Below are positions 34,529 through 43,654 of a stretch of DNA of 64,000 nucleotides, piece by piece. The notes under the pieces are model-generated. The model was not told the DNA's origin, did not search any database, and saw only the letters and a list, made by a program, of their open reading frames with translations. A program made the translations under genes and the position numbers. Source of the DNA: Lachnoclostridium sp. An169 (lineage in GTDB: Bacteria; Bacillota; Clostridia; Lachnospirales; Lachnospiraceae); NCBI RefSeq assembly GCF_002160525.1, contig NZ_NFKT01000005.1:1-64000 (forward strand), given 5' to 3'. Within the stretch, counting starts at the first letter, position 1, and the number at the start of each line of letters is the position of its first letter.

Positions 34529-36342
34529 GTTACATTGCCGGAGTTGATATCGGAAATTCTACAACCGAAGTATGCGTCGGAGAAGTGACCCCGGATGGGA
34601 ATCTCACGTTTCTGACCACTGCTTCATGCCCTACCACAGGGACAAAGGGCACTATCGAGAACGTACACTCCGTAAAAAATGCCCTCCGCCTTGCAATGGA
34701 CCGGATCGGACGGGATACTTCTGACATCGATCTGATCCGTCTCAACGAAGCGGCTCCCGTCATCGGCGACACTGCCATGGAGACGCTGACCGAGACGGTC
34801 ATCACCGATTCCTCCATGATCGGGCACAACCCGTCCACTCCCGCCGGGGCAGGACAGGCTGTGGGGGAGATCCTGCTGATCGGAAAGCTCTCCCGGGCTG
34901 TGCCGGGAACCGACTACATCCTGGCGGCATCCGCAGAACATACTTACGAGGAAGTGGCTGCCACAGTAAACCAGAACCCGGATGTAAGCATCGTGGGGAT
35001 CATCCTCCAGGCAGACGAGGCCGTGCTCGTGGAAAACCGTCTCACCCGCAAGGTGCCGGTGATCGACGAGGTGCGCCGGATCGACCGTCTCCCGGACGGA
35101 GTTCCCGCTGCCATCGAAGTCGCCCTGCCGGGTCAGACCATCCGCATGCTGTCCAATCCTTACGGCATCGCCACTCTGCTCAATCTGAACGCAGACGAGA
35201 CACGGACGGTCACGCCCATTGCCAAAAGCCTCATCGGCAAGCGGAGTGCCGTAGTGCTCAAGACGCCGGGCGGGAACATTCACGAGAATATTCTTCCCGC
35301 CGGGGAGATTTATTTTTACGGAGACAGAAATATTACCGTCAGCCTGGATGAAGGAGCTGACAGGATCATGCAGGCCGAGACTGAAGCCGGAGATATCCGG
35401 GATATCAGCGGACAGCCTGACACTAATGTAGGAAATATGCTCTCCCGCATCCGCACGGGAATGAGCGAACTTGACAGAAGCGAACAGGCAGATGTGCGCA
35501 TTACTGATATTCTGGCTGTGGATACTCTTGCCCCGGTTCTGATTTCCGGAGCACTTGCAGGGGAGACCTGTCTGGAAAAAGCTGTAGGCATCGCGGCCAT
35601 GGTTCGCACTCAGAAGCTCCCCATGCAGGAGATCGCAGCCCGTCTCCATCAGGATCTGGAGACGGAAGTGAAAGTGGCCGGAGTGGAGGCTGTCATGGCG
35701 AGTCTGGGGGCGCTCACAACCCCCGGCACCAAGCTGCCCCTGGCCATCCTTGACATGGGCGGAGGCTCTACTGACGCAGCCGTCATTTCCGAAGAGGGGC
35801 GCGTCACTCTGACCCATCAGGCCGGAGCCGGGGAACTGGTCTCCATGCTGATCGAGACCGAACTGGGCCTTGGCGACCGCCATATCGCCGAGCAGATCAA
35901 ACGCTATCCCCTGGCAAAAGTCGAGAGCCTCTTCCACATGCGCATGGAGAACGGACAGATGACCTTCGTGGACGAATCCATCGATCCCCGTTTCTTCGGA
36001 AGGGTCGTTCTCCTCACGGAAAACGGACTGATCCGCATCGAGCAGGAGATCCCCATGGAGAAGATCGTGCAGGTGCGCCGGGAGGCAAAGCGGAAAGTGT
36101 TCGTCACCAACGCCTTCCGGGCTCTCACAAAAGTCGCGCCGGATCATAATCTGCGGAATATTTCCACAGTCGTGCTCGTGGGAGGATCGGCGGAAGATTT
36201 CGAGATCCCGGAGATGCTGATGGAAGAATTTGCTGATTACCGCATCGTCTGCGGGAGAGGAAATATACGGGGAAGCGAAGGGCCGCGGAACGCAGTGGCG
36301 ACCGGGCTTGTGCTTTCTTATATCGGGGAGCGGGTAATATGA
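34525..36342 (+). CDS. pduG: Diol/glycerol dehydratase reactivase large subunit
   Basis: A 605-residue DdrA/PduG/DhaF-type chaperone with an actin/Hsp70-like ATPase fold. It releases inactivated cobalamin from the dehydratase so that fresh adenosylcobalamin can bind. Visible motifs are the N-terminal phosphate loop IAGVDIGNSTTEVCVGE, the second loop LAILDMGGGSTDAAVI and the C-terminal VVLVGGSAEDFEIPEML. Translation begins at TTG 34525, which overlaps the pduE stop; no in-frame ATG gives a full N-terminus. The low-efficiency start and overlap suggest coupled, lower expression. Confidence 0.94.
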   Translation: MSYIAGVDIGNSTTEVCVGEVTPDGNLTFLTTASCPTTGTKGTIENVHSVKNALRLAMDRIGRDTSDIDLIRLNEAAPVIGDTAMETLTETVITDSSMIGHNPSTPAGAGQAVGEILLIGKLSRAVPGTDYILAASAEHTYEEVAATVNQNPDVSIVGIILQADEAVLVENRLTRKVPVIDEVRRIDRLPDGVPAAIEVALPGQTIRMLSNPYGIATLLNLNADETRTVTPIAKSLIGKRSAVVLKTPGGNIHENILPAGEIYFYGDRNITVSLDEGADRIMQAETEAGDIRDISGQPDTNVGNMLSRIRTGMSELDRSEQADVRITDILAVDTLAPVLISGALAGETCLEKAVGIAAMVRTQKLPMQEIAARLHQDLETEVKVAGVEAVMASLGALTTPGTKLPLAILDMGGGSTDAAVISEEGRVTLTHQAGAGELVSMLIETELGLGDRHIAEQIKRYPLAKVESLFHMRMENGQMTFVDESIDPRFFGRVVLLTENGLIRIEQEIPMEKIVQVRREAKRKVFVTNAFRALTKVAPDHNLRNISTVVLVGGSAEDFEIPEMLMEEFADYRIVCGRGNIRGSEGPRNAVATGLVLSYIGERVI

Positions 36343-36683
36343 TTGTCAGGAGACCTTCGATATTTGTTTATACGCATGAAGCCGACCCGGATGTACTGCG
36401 GGAGGTTTGCGCAGGAATCGAGGAAGAAGGCGTTTTTTATGATGTCAGTGAATTTCCGGATGAGTGTATGGAGAAACTTGCCTTTAAGGCAGCCCGGGAT
36501 TCTATGCTCGGCTCCGGGATCGGAATCTACGGCACTGCACTCTGCCTGAAGATGCGTGGACTGGAAAAGGGGCGCAATATCGAAAGTTACCTTGCCCCCA
36601 CAAAGGAACAGTGCCGCAACGTGGGCTCCAACAGCGCCCGGGCCATCAAAAAACTGCCGTTTAAGGAGGTACACAGACCATGA
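36339..36683 (+). CDS. pduH: Diol/glycerol dehydratase reactivase small subunit
   Basis: A 114-residue DdrB/PduH/DhaG-type subunit related in fold to the dehydratase beta subunit. Recognisable elements are PSIFVYTHEADPDVLREVCAGIEEEGV, the LGSGIGIYG segment, and the C-terminal NVGSNSARAIKKLPFKEV. It swaps with the dehydratase beta subunit during reactivation. Four-nt overlaps join it to both pduG and the adenosyltransferase gene. Confidence 0.92.
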   Translation: MIVRRPSIFVYTHEADPDVLREVCAGIEEEGVFYDVSEFPDECMEKLAFKAARDSMLGSGIGIYGTALCLKMRGLEKGRNIESYLAPTKEQCRNVGSNSARAIKKLPFKEVHRP

Positions 36684-37243
36684 AAATCTATACAAAAACC
36701 GGAGACAGAGGAACCACTTCTCTGGCAAACGGCATCAGCGTATCCAAGTCTGACGACCGCATTGAGCTCCTCGGCACCATCGATGAGCTGAACAGCCAGA
36801 TCGGACTGGCGAAAGTCCTGGCAGAGCCTTCTCTGAAAGAGCAGCTCTCCCACATTCAGCGGAACCTCATGCAGATCATGGCAGGAGTCGCTGATCCGCG
36901 GAATCTGGACTACCGCTTCTCTGCCGATGAAACGGAAACTCTGGAGGAGGAGATCGACCGCGTGGAGCAGTCTTTCCCCCGCGTGAAAGATTTTGTTCTC
37001 TACGGAGGCTGTGAGAAATCCGCCCGTCTCGACGTTGCAAGGGCAGTCGCCCGCCGGGCTGAACGCCGTTTCCGCAAAGTGGAGCAGAATTACGGGGCAG
37101 ACGCAAAAGCAATGCAGTATATCAACCGCCTGTCCGATTATCTGTATGTATGCGCAAGATATGCGGATTACCGGGTGGAGAACGGAAAAAGCGAGAAGAT
37201 ACAGGACCAGGTGGTCAGAAATATTATGAAGGAGCTGCACTGA
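36680..37243 (+). CDS. pduO: PduO-type ATP:cob(I)alamin adenosyltransferase
   Basis: A 187-residue enzyme that makes adenosylcobalamin from ATP and cob(I)alamin, the cofactor of the dehydratase above. The N-terminal ATP-binding segment KIYTKTGDRGTTSLANGISVSK, GTIDELNSQIGLAK, ARAVARRAERRFRK and YINRLSDYLYVCARYAD are the family markers. It lacks the C-terminal haem-binding domain of full-length PduO. It is the last gene of the operon, closed by a hairpin that includes its stop codon. Confidence 0.94.
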   Translation: MKIYTKTGDRGTTSLANGISVSKSDDRIELLGTIDELNSQIGLAKVLAEPSLKEQLSHIQRNLMQIMAGVADPRNLDYRFSADETETLEEEIDRVEQSFPRVKDFVLYGGCEKSARLDVARAVARRAERRFRKVEQNYGADAKAMQYINRLSDYLYVCARYADYRVENGKSEKIQDQVVRNIMKELH

Positions 37244-37263
37244 CTGCAAGTCAGCGCAGCTCC
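37231..37263. terminator. Bidirectional hairpin across two convergent stop codons
   Basis: Outer arms GGAGCTGC (37231-37238) and GCAGCTCC (37256-37263) plus inner arms CTGACT (37240-37245) and AGTCAG (37249-37254) form a 14-bp stem with one mismatch and a 3-nt loop. The adenosyltransferase stop and the convergent gene's stop both lie inside it. T tracts are weak on both sides. Confidence 0.7.
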
Positions 37264-37784
37264 TCTCCATTTTCATCCAACAGAAAATACTCGGCCGAGT
37301 AAGAACCGTCCTGAATCTCATAAGCGACACAGATAACAGCCGGATGGTGATCGACCGCAAAGGTTTCTTCCCCCTCATCATCGCTCCATAGTATGGAACT
37401 TATCTTTTCATTTACACACAGAAATGTAATGATCTGCGTACCACCAGCAGCAAACCGGTAGTTCCATGCAAAGTCTGCTCTTGGCAGCATTTCTTCTGTG
37501 GTCACTGCCTCCTCCACTTCCGGGGACTGCGACATATTGATCTTTGCAACGCCATACTGATCCCCGCCGTATTCAAAGCCAACAATCCGGTACCCGCCGA
37601 AATCCTGTGCATCAAAAAACCGGATTTCTTCCTGGATTTCCTCCTCCTTGATATCAAGTTCGTCACAGATCTGCTCTTCAATCGATCCCGGTCTGGTTAT
37701 ATACCTGTAATAAATAAATCCGCTTATCAAAACAGCGGCACAGAGTATAAAGATGATCATCCATTTTAATTTTCTGCGAGACAT
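37251..37784 (-). CDS. Unknown membrane-anchored protein
   Basis: A 177-residue protein with a basic N-terminus and one membrane helix (~8-27, WMIIFILCAAVLISGFIYYRYI). An extracellular domain of ~150 residues with alternating beta-strand-like segments follows (GGYRIVGFEYGGDQYGVAKINM; HPAVICVAYEIQDGSYSAEYFLLDENGEE). I do not recognise the family. It lies 33 bp downstream of the histidine kinase gene in the same direction and may be cotranscribed with the two-component system. Confidence 0.65.
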   Translation of the reverse strand: MSRRKLKWMIIFILCAAVLISGFIYYRYITRPGSIEEQICDELDIKEEEIQEEIRFFDAQDFGGYRIVGFEYGGDQYGVAKINMSQSPEVEEAVTTEEMLPRADFAWNYRFAAGGTQIITFLCVNEKISSILWSDDEGEETFAVDHHPAVICVAYEIQDGSYSAEYFLLDENGEELR

Positions 37785-37817
37785 TCATATCCCCCCTTCT
37801 ATCCCCTTATCCGATAT

Positions 37818-39128
37818 CTAATCTTTCAGCGGTATCAGTATCCGCAGTTCGAACCAGTTGTCCCGCACGCCCGCCGTAACGGAACCGCCGTACTTTCTCA
37901 CGGTGCTCTGGATACTCTTCATCCCGAATCCGTGAAAACGCTTGTCCTTCTTTGTAGTAACAGGCATGCCGTTTTTGAAGGTAATCTTTTCTTCCGTATA
38001 ATTCTCACTGCGGATCCTCAGGAAGTTCTTCTGTTTTGCCACAGAGAGATGGATCAGGCGTTTTTCCTTATCGTCCAGTTTTTCCACGCTCTCGATGGCG
38101 TTGTCCAGGACATTTCCAAAAAGAGCGCTGATATCCATCTCTGCCATAAAATCAAGAAGTGTGCCATCCGCCACGCAGGTCAGACCGATGTCGTGGTTCT
38201 GACAGTAGAGACTCTTGCTTGTCAGAACCGCGTCGAGGACTTTGTTTCCGGTCTTGTTCTGCGCCTCATAAGAGCGGATATCCCGCTCCATCTCCTCCAG
38301 ATATTCGATTGACTTTTTACTGTTCGCCTCTGCTTTCAGAAGAGTAATCTGATGTTTCAGATCGTGGTATTTCTGATTGACAATCTCAATACTTTCCTGG
38401 GAAAGCTGATAATTCTTGTACTGCATCTCCAGAATATTCTGCATGGTATCCACCTCGAACTTCATCTGCAGTTCCCGCATCTGGATATGATAGGCGTACA
38501 GGACTGCTATGCCGCTTAAGTCTACCAGAGTACGGATGGTAAACATTTCCCCCGCAAAGGGGCTGCCGAACAGAGCGTACTGATCCAGATAACTCACATT
38601 GCTGACAGCAAAAACCGCAACCGTGATAATAATTACGGTCAGCAGTTCCCTTCCATTGATCCGGATGCTCTCCGCTCCCTGCTGAAGCCCGCGCTCAATC
38701 AGATAGAGCACGGTAAAAATAATAGCATAGATACCGATAAATTCCGACCATCGCAGGAACTCGGCATTTTCCGGATTCAGGCGGTTCCTTGTGTAATAAT
38801 AGAGCAGCCAGCACATGGAAGCGGCGAATTCTCCGCCTATAAAAGCCCGCGCACAGTAATATCCCGCCTCCGGAAGCTTAAAATCGCAGCAGGTGTAGAT
38901 ATAGACCAGCATCATGGAAATGGAAACCGCCATGGACGGCAGGAAAAGCGCCTGCCTGATTCCGTCTGTCAGTTCCATAAAGCCTGCCAGTGCCGCGAAA
39001 AAAATAATGTGCACCAGATATCTCCGCCATCCTGTAATCTTTTTCCGGTTGGTACATGTCACAATAAATGCAGCCAGAATATAGGCGATCGCATAATAAT
39101 ACCCGGGGGTATTGACCACTTCGCTCAT
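37818..39128 (-). CDS. GHKL-domain sensor histidine kinase (AgrC/NatK-like)
   Basis: A 436-residue protein with six membrane helices in the first ~225 residues. A coiled-coil dimerisation part follows, with the putative phospho-acceptor histidine in YHDLKHQITLLKAEANS, and then a GHKL ATPase domain with the N box FGNVLDNAIESVEKL and the G box FHGFGMKSIQSTVRKYGG. This layout is typical of kinases that sense peptides or cell-envelope conditions and pair with LytTR regulators. No autoinducer peptide gene is evident here. Its start overlaps the regulator stop by 4 nt. Confidence 0.88.
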   Translation of the reverse strand: MSEVVNTPGYYYAIAYILAAFIVTCTNRKKITGWRRYLVHIIFFAALAGFMELTDGIRQALFLPSMAVSISMMLVYIYTCCDFKLPEAGYYCARAFIGGEFAASMCWLLYYYTRNRLNPENAEFLRWSEFIGIYAIIFTVLYLIERGLQQGAESIRINGRELLTVIIITVAVFAVSNVSYLDQYALFGSPFAGEMFTIRTLVDLSGIAVLYAYHIQMRELQMKFEVDTMQNILEMQYKNYQLSQESIEIVNQKYHDLKHQITLLKAEANSKKSIEYLEEMERDIRSYEAQNKTGNKVLDAVLTSKSLYCQNHDIGLTCVADGTLLDFMAEMDISALFGNVLDNAIESVEKLDDKEKRLIHLSVAKQKNFLRIRSENYTEEKITFKNGMPVTTKKDKRFHGFGMKSIQSTVRKYGGSVTAGVRDNWFELRILIPLKD

Positions 39129-39835
39129 TTCCCCACCTCATTCATATAGTCGTTCAGAGCGTCCAGGAACGCTTTTTTCCGGGAACGGCTCACCTGGATC
39201 ACATCCCCGTTCACAGTCACATCGCTGCCCTGGAAACTCTCGACAAAATTAAGGTTCACAAGATAGCAGCGGTTACAGCGGAAGAATTTTTCCCCATCCA
39301 GAACATCCTCAGCGTCTTTCATGCTTCCCTTTGTGATATATTCCCCGTCTGCTGTATGGTAAATCAGGTCATGATCCCTCACCTCCACATAGCAGAGACG
39401 GGAAATATCAATCTTCTGCCTTCCTCCCCTGAGCTGAATCGTCACATAACGGGTTTCTTTCCTTCGGATTCTCGTAAGAGCTCTGTCGATCCTCTGGGAA
39501 AAGGCGAAGTAGGACAGAGGCTTCAGGACATAATCCAGGGCATCAACTTTGTACCCCTGAATGGCATACTGGGGCATATTGGTAATAAAGATGATAACCA
39601 CTTCCGAATCTTTCTCCCGGATCTTCTCCGCAGCCGTCATTCCGTCCATGAACGTCATCTCCACATCCATAAGGATGATGTCAAAATCTGCCGAGTAACC
39701 GGTCACAATATCCTCCCCGTCCGAATACATCGTCACGGCGATCCGCTGCTTTTTCTCATTTTCATACTGATGAAGATATTCTTTTAACTGCGCGGCATAT
39801 GTCTTGTCATCCTCCACTACCGCAATCCGAAGCAT
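39125..39835 (-). CDS. LytTR-family response regulator
   Basis: A 236-residue protein with a receiver domain (1-120; acidic pocket ED near residue 8-9, phospho-acceptor aspartate in IILMDVEMTFMDGM, and K in DYVLKPLSYF). A LytTR DNA-binding domain follows (~140-236; RYVTIQLRGGRQKIDISRLCYVEV, RCNRCYLVNLNFVESF). It is the partner of the overlapping kinase. AGAGGAGG precedes the ATG at 39835. Targets are not known; no LytTR-type direct repeats were identified nearby. Confidence 0.92.
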   Translation of the reverse strand: MLRIAVVEDDKTYAAQLKEYLHQYENEKKQRIAVTMYSDGEDIVTGYSADFDIILMDVEMTFMDGMTAAEKIREKDSEVVIIFITNMPQYAIQGYKVDALDYVLKPLSYFAFSQRIDRALTRIRRKETRYVTIQLRGGRQKIDISRLCYVEVRDHDLIYHTADGEYITKGSMKDAEDVLDGEKFFRCNRCYLVNLNFVESFQGSDVTVNGDVIQVSRSRKKAFLDALNDYMNEVGK

Positions 39836-39868
39836 GCCGGTACCTCCTCTCGATCCTCTATATGCACT

Positions 39869-39877
39869 AGTATACCA
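39869..39877 (-). promoter_or_regulatory. Extended -10 promoter of the two-component system
   Basis: On the minus strand TGGTATACT forms an extended -10 element about 35 bp before the regulator ATG. The -35 region 17 bp upstream is poor, as often found with TGn promoters. Confidence 0.55.
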
Positions 39878-39938
39878 TGTTTTTCAAAATTAGAAAATGA
39901 ATTTTCTCGCCCAGACGCGCCCCGCCGGGCGCATGCAA

Positions 39939-39979
39939 AAAGAGACAGAACACATCTCCTATTAGTGTCCTGTCTCTTT
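39939..39979. terminator. Bidirectional rho-independent terminator
   Basis: Arms AAAGAGACAG (39939-39948) and CTGTCTCTTT (39970-39979), extended inward by ACAC/GTGT, form a long stem. On the minus strand a T tract follows (TTTTTGC), ending the GH3 operon. On the plus strand CTGTTTTTCCC follows. Confidence 0.85.
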
Positions 39980-40060
39980 CTGTTTTTCCCTTTATTTTTC
40001 TGATTTTCCGAAAATCTTTCCGCCTTGTCTCAGCCTGTTTCCCTCTGCTTTTCCGGCTTC

Positions 40061-40483
40061 TTACGCCTCATCTTTTCCTACTTTGAAGAAGGAGCCGATG
40101 ATGTTGAAGATCACCGCCAGGAAGCAGAATACCATTCCCACAACCGCGCTTGTCAGGTCAGCCATGGTCTGCGCGTTGTTCTCGAAGGTCAGGATGGATG
40201 CGATACCGTTTACACGGACGCTGATGAAAAGGACGAAAGCCACCATCATAAGTGCGCCGCATACAAGCGGGATCAGATCAAATATTTTTGCGGATGCCTT
40301 ATAGCCGAATCCGTAAACCAGTTCCAGCACGATGGCGATCACCATGCACGCCACAACTCCTGCGTTTACACCCAGATTTCCAAAATAATCTGTGTTGCAG
40401 TTGATCAGGTAGAAGATTACTCCCACCACTGCAAGGATGGCCGTAATGATTGTAATATAAAATCCAAGGGACTTATTTTTCAT
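40061..40483 (-). CDS. Four-helix membrane protein linked to the GH3 enzyme
   Basis: A 140-residue protein with four predicted membrane helices and a charged C-terminus (SFFKVGKDEA). I do not recognise a named family. It starts 15 nt downstream of the membrane-anchored GH3 gene and ends before a strong terminator, so it is very probably cotranscribed. A role in anchoring or assisting the GH3 protein is an inference from position only. Confidence 0.7.
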   Translation of the reverse strand: MKNKSLGFYITIITAILAVVGVIFYLINCNTDYFGNLGVNAGVVACMVIAIVLELVYGFGYKASAKIFDLIPLVCGALMMVAFVLFISVRVNGIASILTFENNAQTMADLTSAVVGMVFCFLAVIFNIIGSFFKVGKDEA

Positions 40484-40498
40484 AACGTTAACCTCCTC

Positions 40499-43400
40499 CT
40501 ATTTCTCTTTCTTCAGGCTTCTGATGTACATTGCAATCGCCGCGATTGTCAGAACCGCGAATACGATCTGTACTCCTGTCAGAGCGTTGTCATACCATGT
40601 GCGTACTTCCACGATCCGGGATGTCTCGTTCAGTCCGTCCATCGCGTTGGAGTTTGCGATCGCATAGTACTGCCACTTCATAACGTTCTTCAGATCCTGC
40701 ATCATTGTAGCATCCTGGCTTACGCTGTCAACGGTCCAGTAAGGCCACTTCGCGCTGACCGCCTCCATGGTGCTGTCCCCCGTGTTACAGGTCATTGTGA
40801 CACCGCAGTGTACTGCTTCCTTGAGCACGCTGTAGTTTGCATCCTGGATGAAGTCCTCGCTCATCAGGCCCTTGAATCCCCACTCATTGCGGAGAATGTT
40901 GATCAGCAGACCGTAATGTGCGTTTCCTGCATAGCAGCCGATCCGGTTGAAGGTTGTCATTACGCCCAGTGCCTGTGCATCCTCGATGGAAGCCTGCACG
41001 CCGCGGAGCTCGTTCTCACGCGCTTTCTGCTCTGTCATAAATGTTGCGATACCGGAACGGTTGATCTCGGTGTCATTAAATGCGTAGTGCTTCGGTGCAA
41101 TGATCACGCCGTATTCTTTGCCTGCCGCGATATAGCTTGCCGCCTGGTAAGCGGTCAGCACTGCATCCTCTGAATAGTACTCATGGTTACGCGCATTGTA
41201 AGGTGTACGGTGAAGGTTGGTTCCTGCTCCCCAGAAGATGGTCAGGTTGGACCAGATCGAATAGTTTCCGATCACCGCGCCGTACTCGGCAGCCATCTCT
41301 TTGCTGAATGTGGAAGCGATAACTGTCTCGTTGCACATTGTACCGAACTTATAGTTCAGGTTCGGGTCGTCTGCGCTTACCTTGTAAGGATCCGCAGAAT
41401 TCTCGTCTGTATTTGCATACTGTCCCAGTGTATAGGAGTTGATTCCGTTCGGTCCGTCGTTCTGGATAACTTCCGGTGAGGAGATGGACTCGATCGCCTT
41501 TGTACTTGTTCCTCCGAATCCTGTACGGATCATGGCGTCCTCAAGATTCATCTGATCCATCAGGGAATCCCACTGCTCATCGTCAAAATCAGCACCTTTG
41601 AGCTCTGCCAGAGTCAGTCCGTTGTCTGCGCCCCATGTGATGGAATCCGGATCGCCCTGGGCTGTGATCTCATAGGTATCGTTCTGCATGATCTGGATCA
41701 TCTCGTCTGTCGCCGTCAGGTCGCTGTATGTCTGCGGCCATGTTCCGCTCCAGTCATTTCTTGTCAGGTATGTAACAGTTCCCGGCATATAGTAGTTCAG
41801 ATCCATATCCTGGAGCTGGTTCTCAACTGCCGTGCCGTTCTCTGTGTACGCGAAGGATGTCGTATCCATGGCATCCAGTGTCCAGGTCTGTACGTTTGCC
41901 GCATTTCCTGCGTCTGTCATGCCGTCAGCTTCTGCGTAGCCCTGAGCTGCAAGAACATTGTTCATCGCCTCATGGGAGCCGTTTCCTACTGTAAAGTAGT
42001 AGTTTCCTGCATCCAGGATGTAATTTCCTGTTGTGCCGGCTTCATTGGAAGCTGTGCTGTCCCAGCTTGTCATATCCTGTGCATCTGCCTCAATGGTGAT
42101 GGTCACAGATTCTCCCGGCTGCAGTTCGTCTGTCTTCTCATAGTCAAGAAGCTGGATGCCTGCTTTCTCAACAAGATTCTCTCTGTCATAGTCTGTGTAA
42201 GGAACAGATACATAGAGCTGTACCACATCTTTTCCTGCCACATCGCCTGTGTTGGTAACTGTCACTTCCGCCGTAACAGTTCTCTCCGCCAGGTTTACGC
42301 TTAAGCTGTCAAGAGTCTGCTCAAATGTTGTGTAGGAAAGCCCGTATCCGAACGGATAGGAAACCTCATCATCATAGCTCCATGCACCGCCTGTGGAACT
42401 TCCCACGCTGTCGGAAGCATTTCCCTGTCCCATGACAACGTCCGCATATCTTGTCTCATAGTATTTGTATCCTGTATAAATGCTCTCTGCCTCAACCAGC
42501 TCAGAGTTGATGGAGTATGCGGAATCTGCATTTGTCCATGCAAAGTTTCCGTAGTTCTGGGCTGCCGGAGATGCAGAGTTGTCTACCGCATAGGTATCCG
42601 GCAGATGTCCGGACGGATTCGCCGCTCCGCTTAACACATCTGCAACACCGTAGAATCCGTATCCTCCCGGAAGACCTACCTGAAGGATCGCGTCAACACC
42701 TGTGTTGTCCTTGATTTCCTCGATCTCCATGGCACTTGCATTGTTGAGGATCACGATAACCTTGCCTCCGTTGGATGCCTTTGCCTCAACAGCCGCATTG
42801 ATGATCGCACGCTCTGTATCGGAAAGTCCGAGGGGGTCAGCCTGGTTCAGGTTCTGCTCCGAATCAACTCCCGCCTCGCCCGGCATGTAGTTCTTGTTCT
42901 CTCCTGCCGCACGTGCCAGTGTAACGATCATAACATTGTAGTCGTTCATGCTGTCCCGCCATGTGGAGTCTGTTGCATCCATCGTATCCGTAGAGAGCTC
43001 CGCACTCTTGAACGTACCGTCAATGGAAGGAGCTGTAATACGGTTTACCGGCTCGGATGTTCCCCACATACTGATCAGATCGGACTGGTACTCATCTTTC
43101 AGAGTGTCGTAGAGATCAGAAACTGTCGGATTCAGAGCATATCCTTTCGCGGTCAGCGCCTGTACAAAATCAACGGTATCTGCATCGGTTCCTGTATTTA
43201 CAGAAAGGGTACTTCCGAAGTCACCGCCCTGTACCGGGTAGTAGCTGCTGAATCCCAGAAGCGTAACTTTCTGTGTCTCCTCCTCGGAAAGAGGAAGGGC
43301 GTTGTTTTCATTTTTCAGAAGAACGGATCCCTCCTCGTTCATCCGCTCACCCAGATCCTCGATCGCGTCAAGGAGTTCTGTCGTGCTGCTGTAGTCGGAA

Positions 43401-43588
43401 TGGAATGCGTAGTCATCCTCCGACTGATTCTCCGTCACCATCTGGGTACTCTGTGTACCAAGGAATTTGTCAATATCGGTACGGAACGTATCGATGATCA
43501 TGGATGCTGACAGGGAAAGAGCCAGCACTGAAGTTGTCGTTGTGGCAAGTCCGCGCCACAGACGGCGTTTTGTCTTTTTCTCTTTCAT
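40499..43588 (-). CDS. Domain-permuted, doubly membrane-anchored GH3 glycosidase
   Basis: A 1029-residue protein. An N-terminal membrane helix (~13-33) and a C-terminal one (~1004-1022), both with cytosolic basic flanks, place the large middle part outside the cell. The order is GH3 C-terminal domain first (~80-340), then PFGYGLSYTTFE and a fibronectin-III-like domain (~400-520), then the GH3 TIM-barrel domain (~690-960) with PKHYAFNDTEINRSG. Similar permuted beta-glucosidases are known from rumen Clostridia. The nucleophile loop reads GLMSEDF instead of the common (T/S)D pattern, so activity needs checking. Substrate is probably a beta-glucoside or similar. Confidence 0.82.
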   Translation of the reverse strand: MKEKKTKRRLWRGLATTTTSVLALSLSASMIIDTFRTDIDKFLGTQSTQMVTENQSEDDYAFHSDYSSTTELLDAIEDLGERMNEEGSVLLKNENNALPLSEEETQKVTLLGFSSYYPVQGGDFGSTLSVNTGTDADTVDFVQALTAKGYALNPTVSDLYDTLKDEYQSDLISMWGTSEPVNRITAPSIDGTFKSAELSTDTMDATDSTWRDSMNDYNVMIVTLARAAGENKNYMPGEAGVDSEQNLNQADPLGLSDTERAIINAAVEAKASNGGKVIVILNNASAMEIEEIKDNTGVDAILQVGLPGGYGFYGVADVLSGAANPSGHLPDTYAVDNSASPAAQNYGNFAWTNADSAYSINSELVEAESIYTGYKYYETRYADVVMGQGNASDSVGSSTGGAWSYDDEVSYPFGYGLSYTTFEQTLDSLSVNLAERTVTAEVTVTNTGDVAGKDVVQLYVSVPYTDYDRENLVEKAGIQLLDYEKTDELQPGESVTITIEADAQDMTSWDSTASNEAGTTGNYILDAGNYYFTVGNGSHEAMNNVLAAQGYAEADGMTDAGNAANVQTWTLDAMDTTSFAYTENGTAVENQLQDMDLNYYMPGTVTYLTRNDWSGTWPQTYSDLTATDEMIQIMQNDTYEITAQGDPDSITWGADNGLTLAELKGADFDDEQWDSLMDQMNLEDAMIRTGFGGTSTKAIESISSPEVIQNDGPNGINSYTLGQYANTDENSADPYKVSADDPNLNYKFGTMCNETVIASTFSKEMAAEYGAVIGNYSIWSNLTIFWGAGTNLHRTPYNARNHEYYSEDAVLTAYQAASYIAAGKEYGVIIAPKHYAFNDTEINRSGIATFMTEQKARENELRGVQASIEDAQALGVMTTFNRIGCYAGNAHYGLLINILRNEWGFKGLMSEDFIQDANYSVLKEAVHCGVTMTCNTGDSTMEAVSAKWPYWTVDSVSQDATMMQDLKNVMKWQYYAIANSNAMDGLNETSRIVEVRTWYDNALTGVQIVFAVLTIAAIAMYIRSLKKEK

Positions 43589-43654
43589 ATTATCCTCCTC
43601 CAGATAATTATTTTGATCTATATTTTCAGCCTTCCGCTGAAAGATCCTGTTTTT

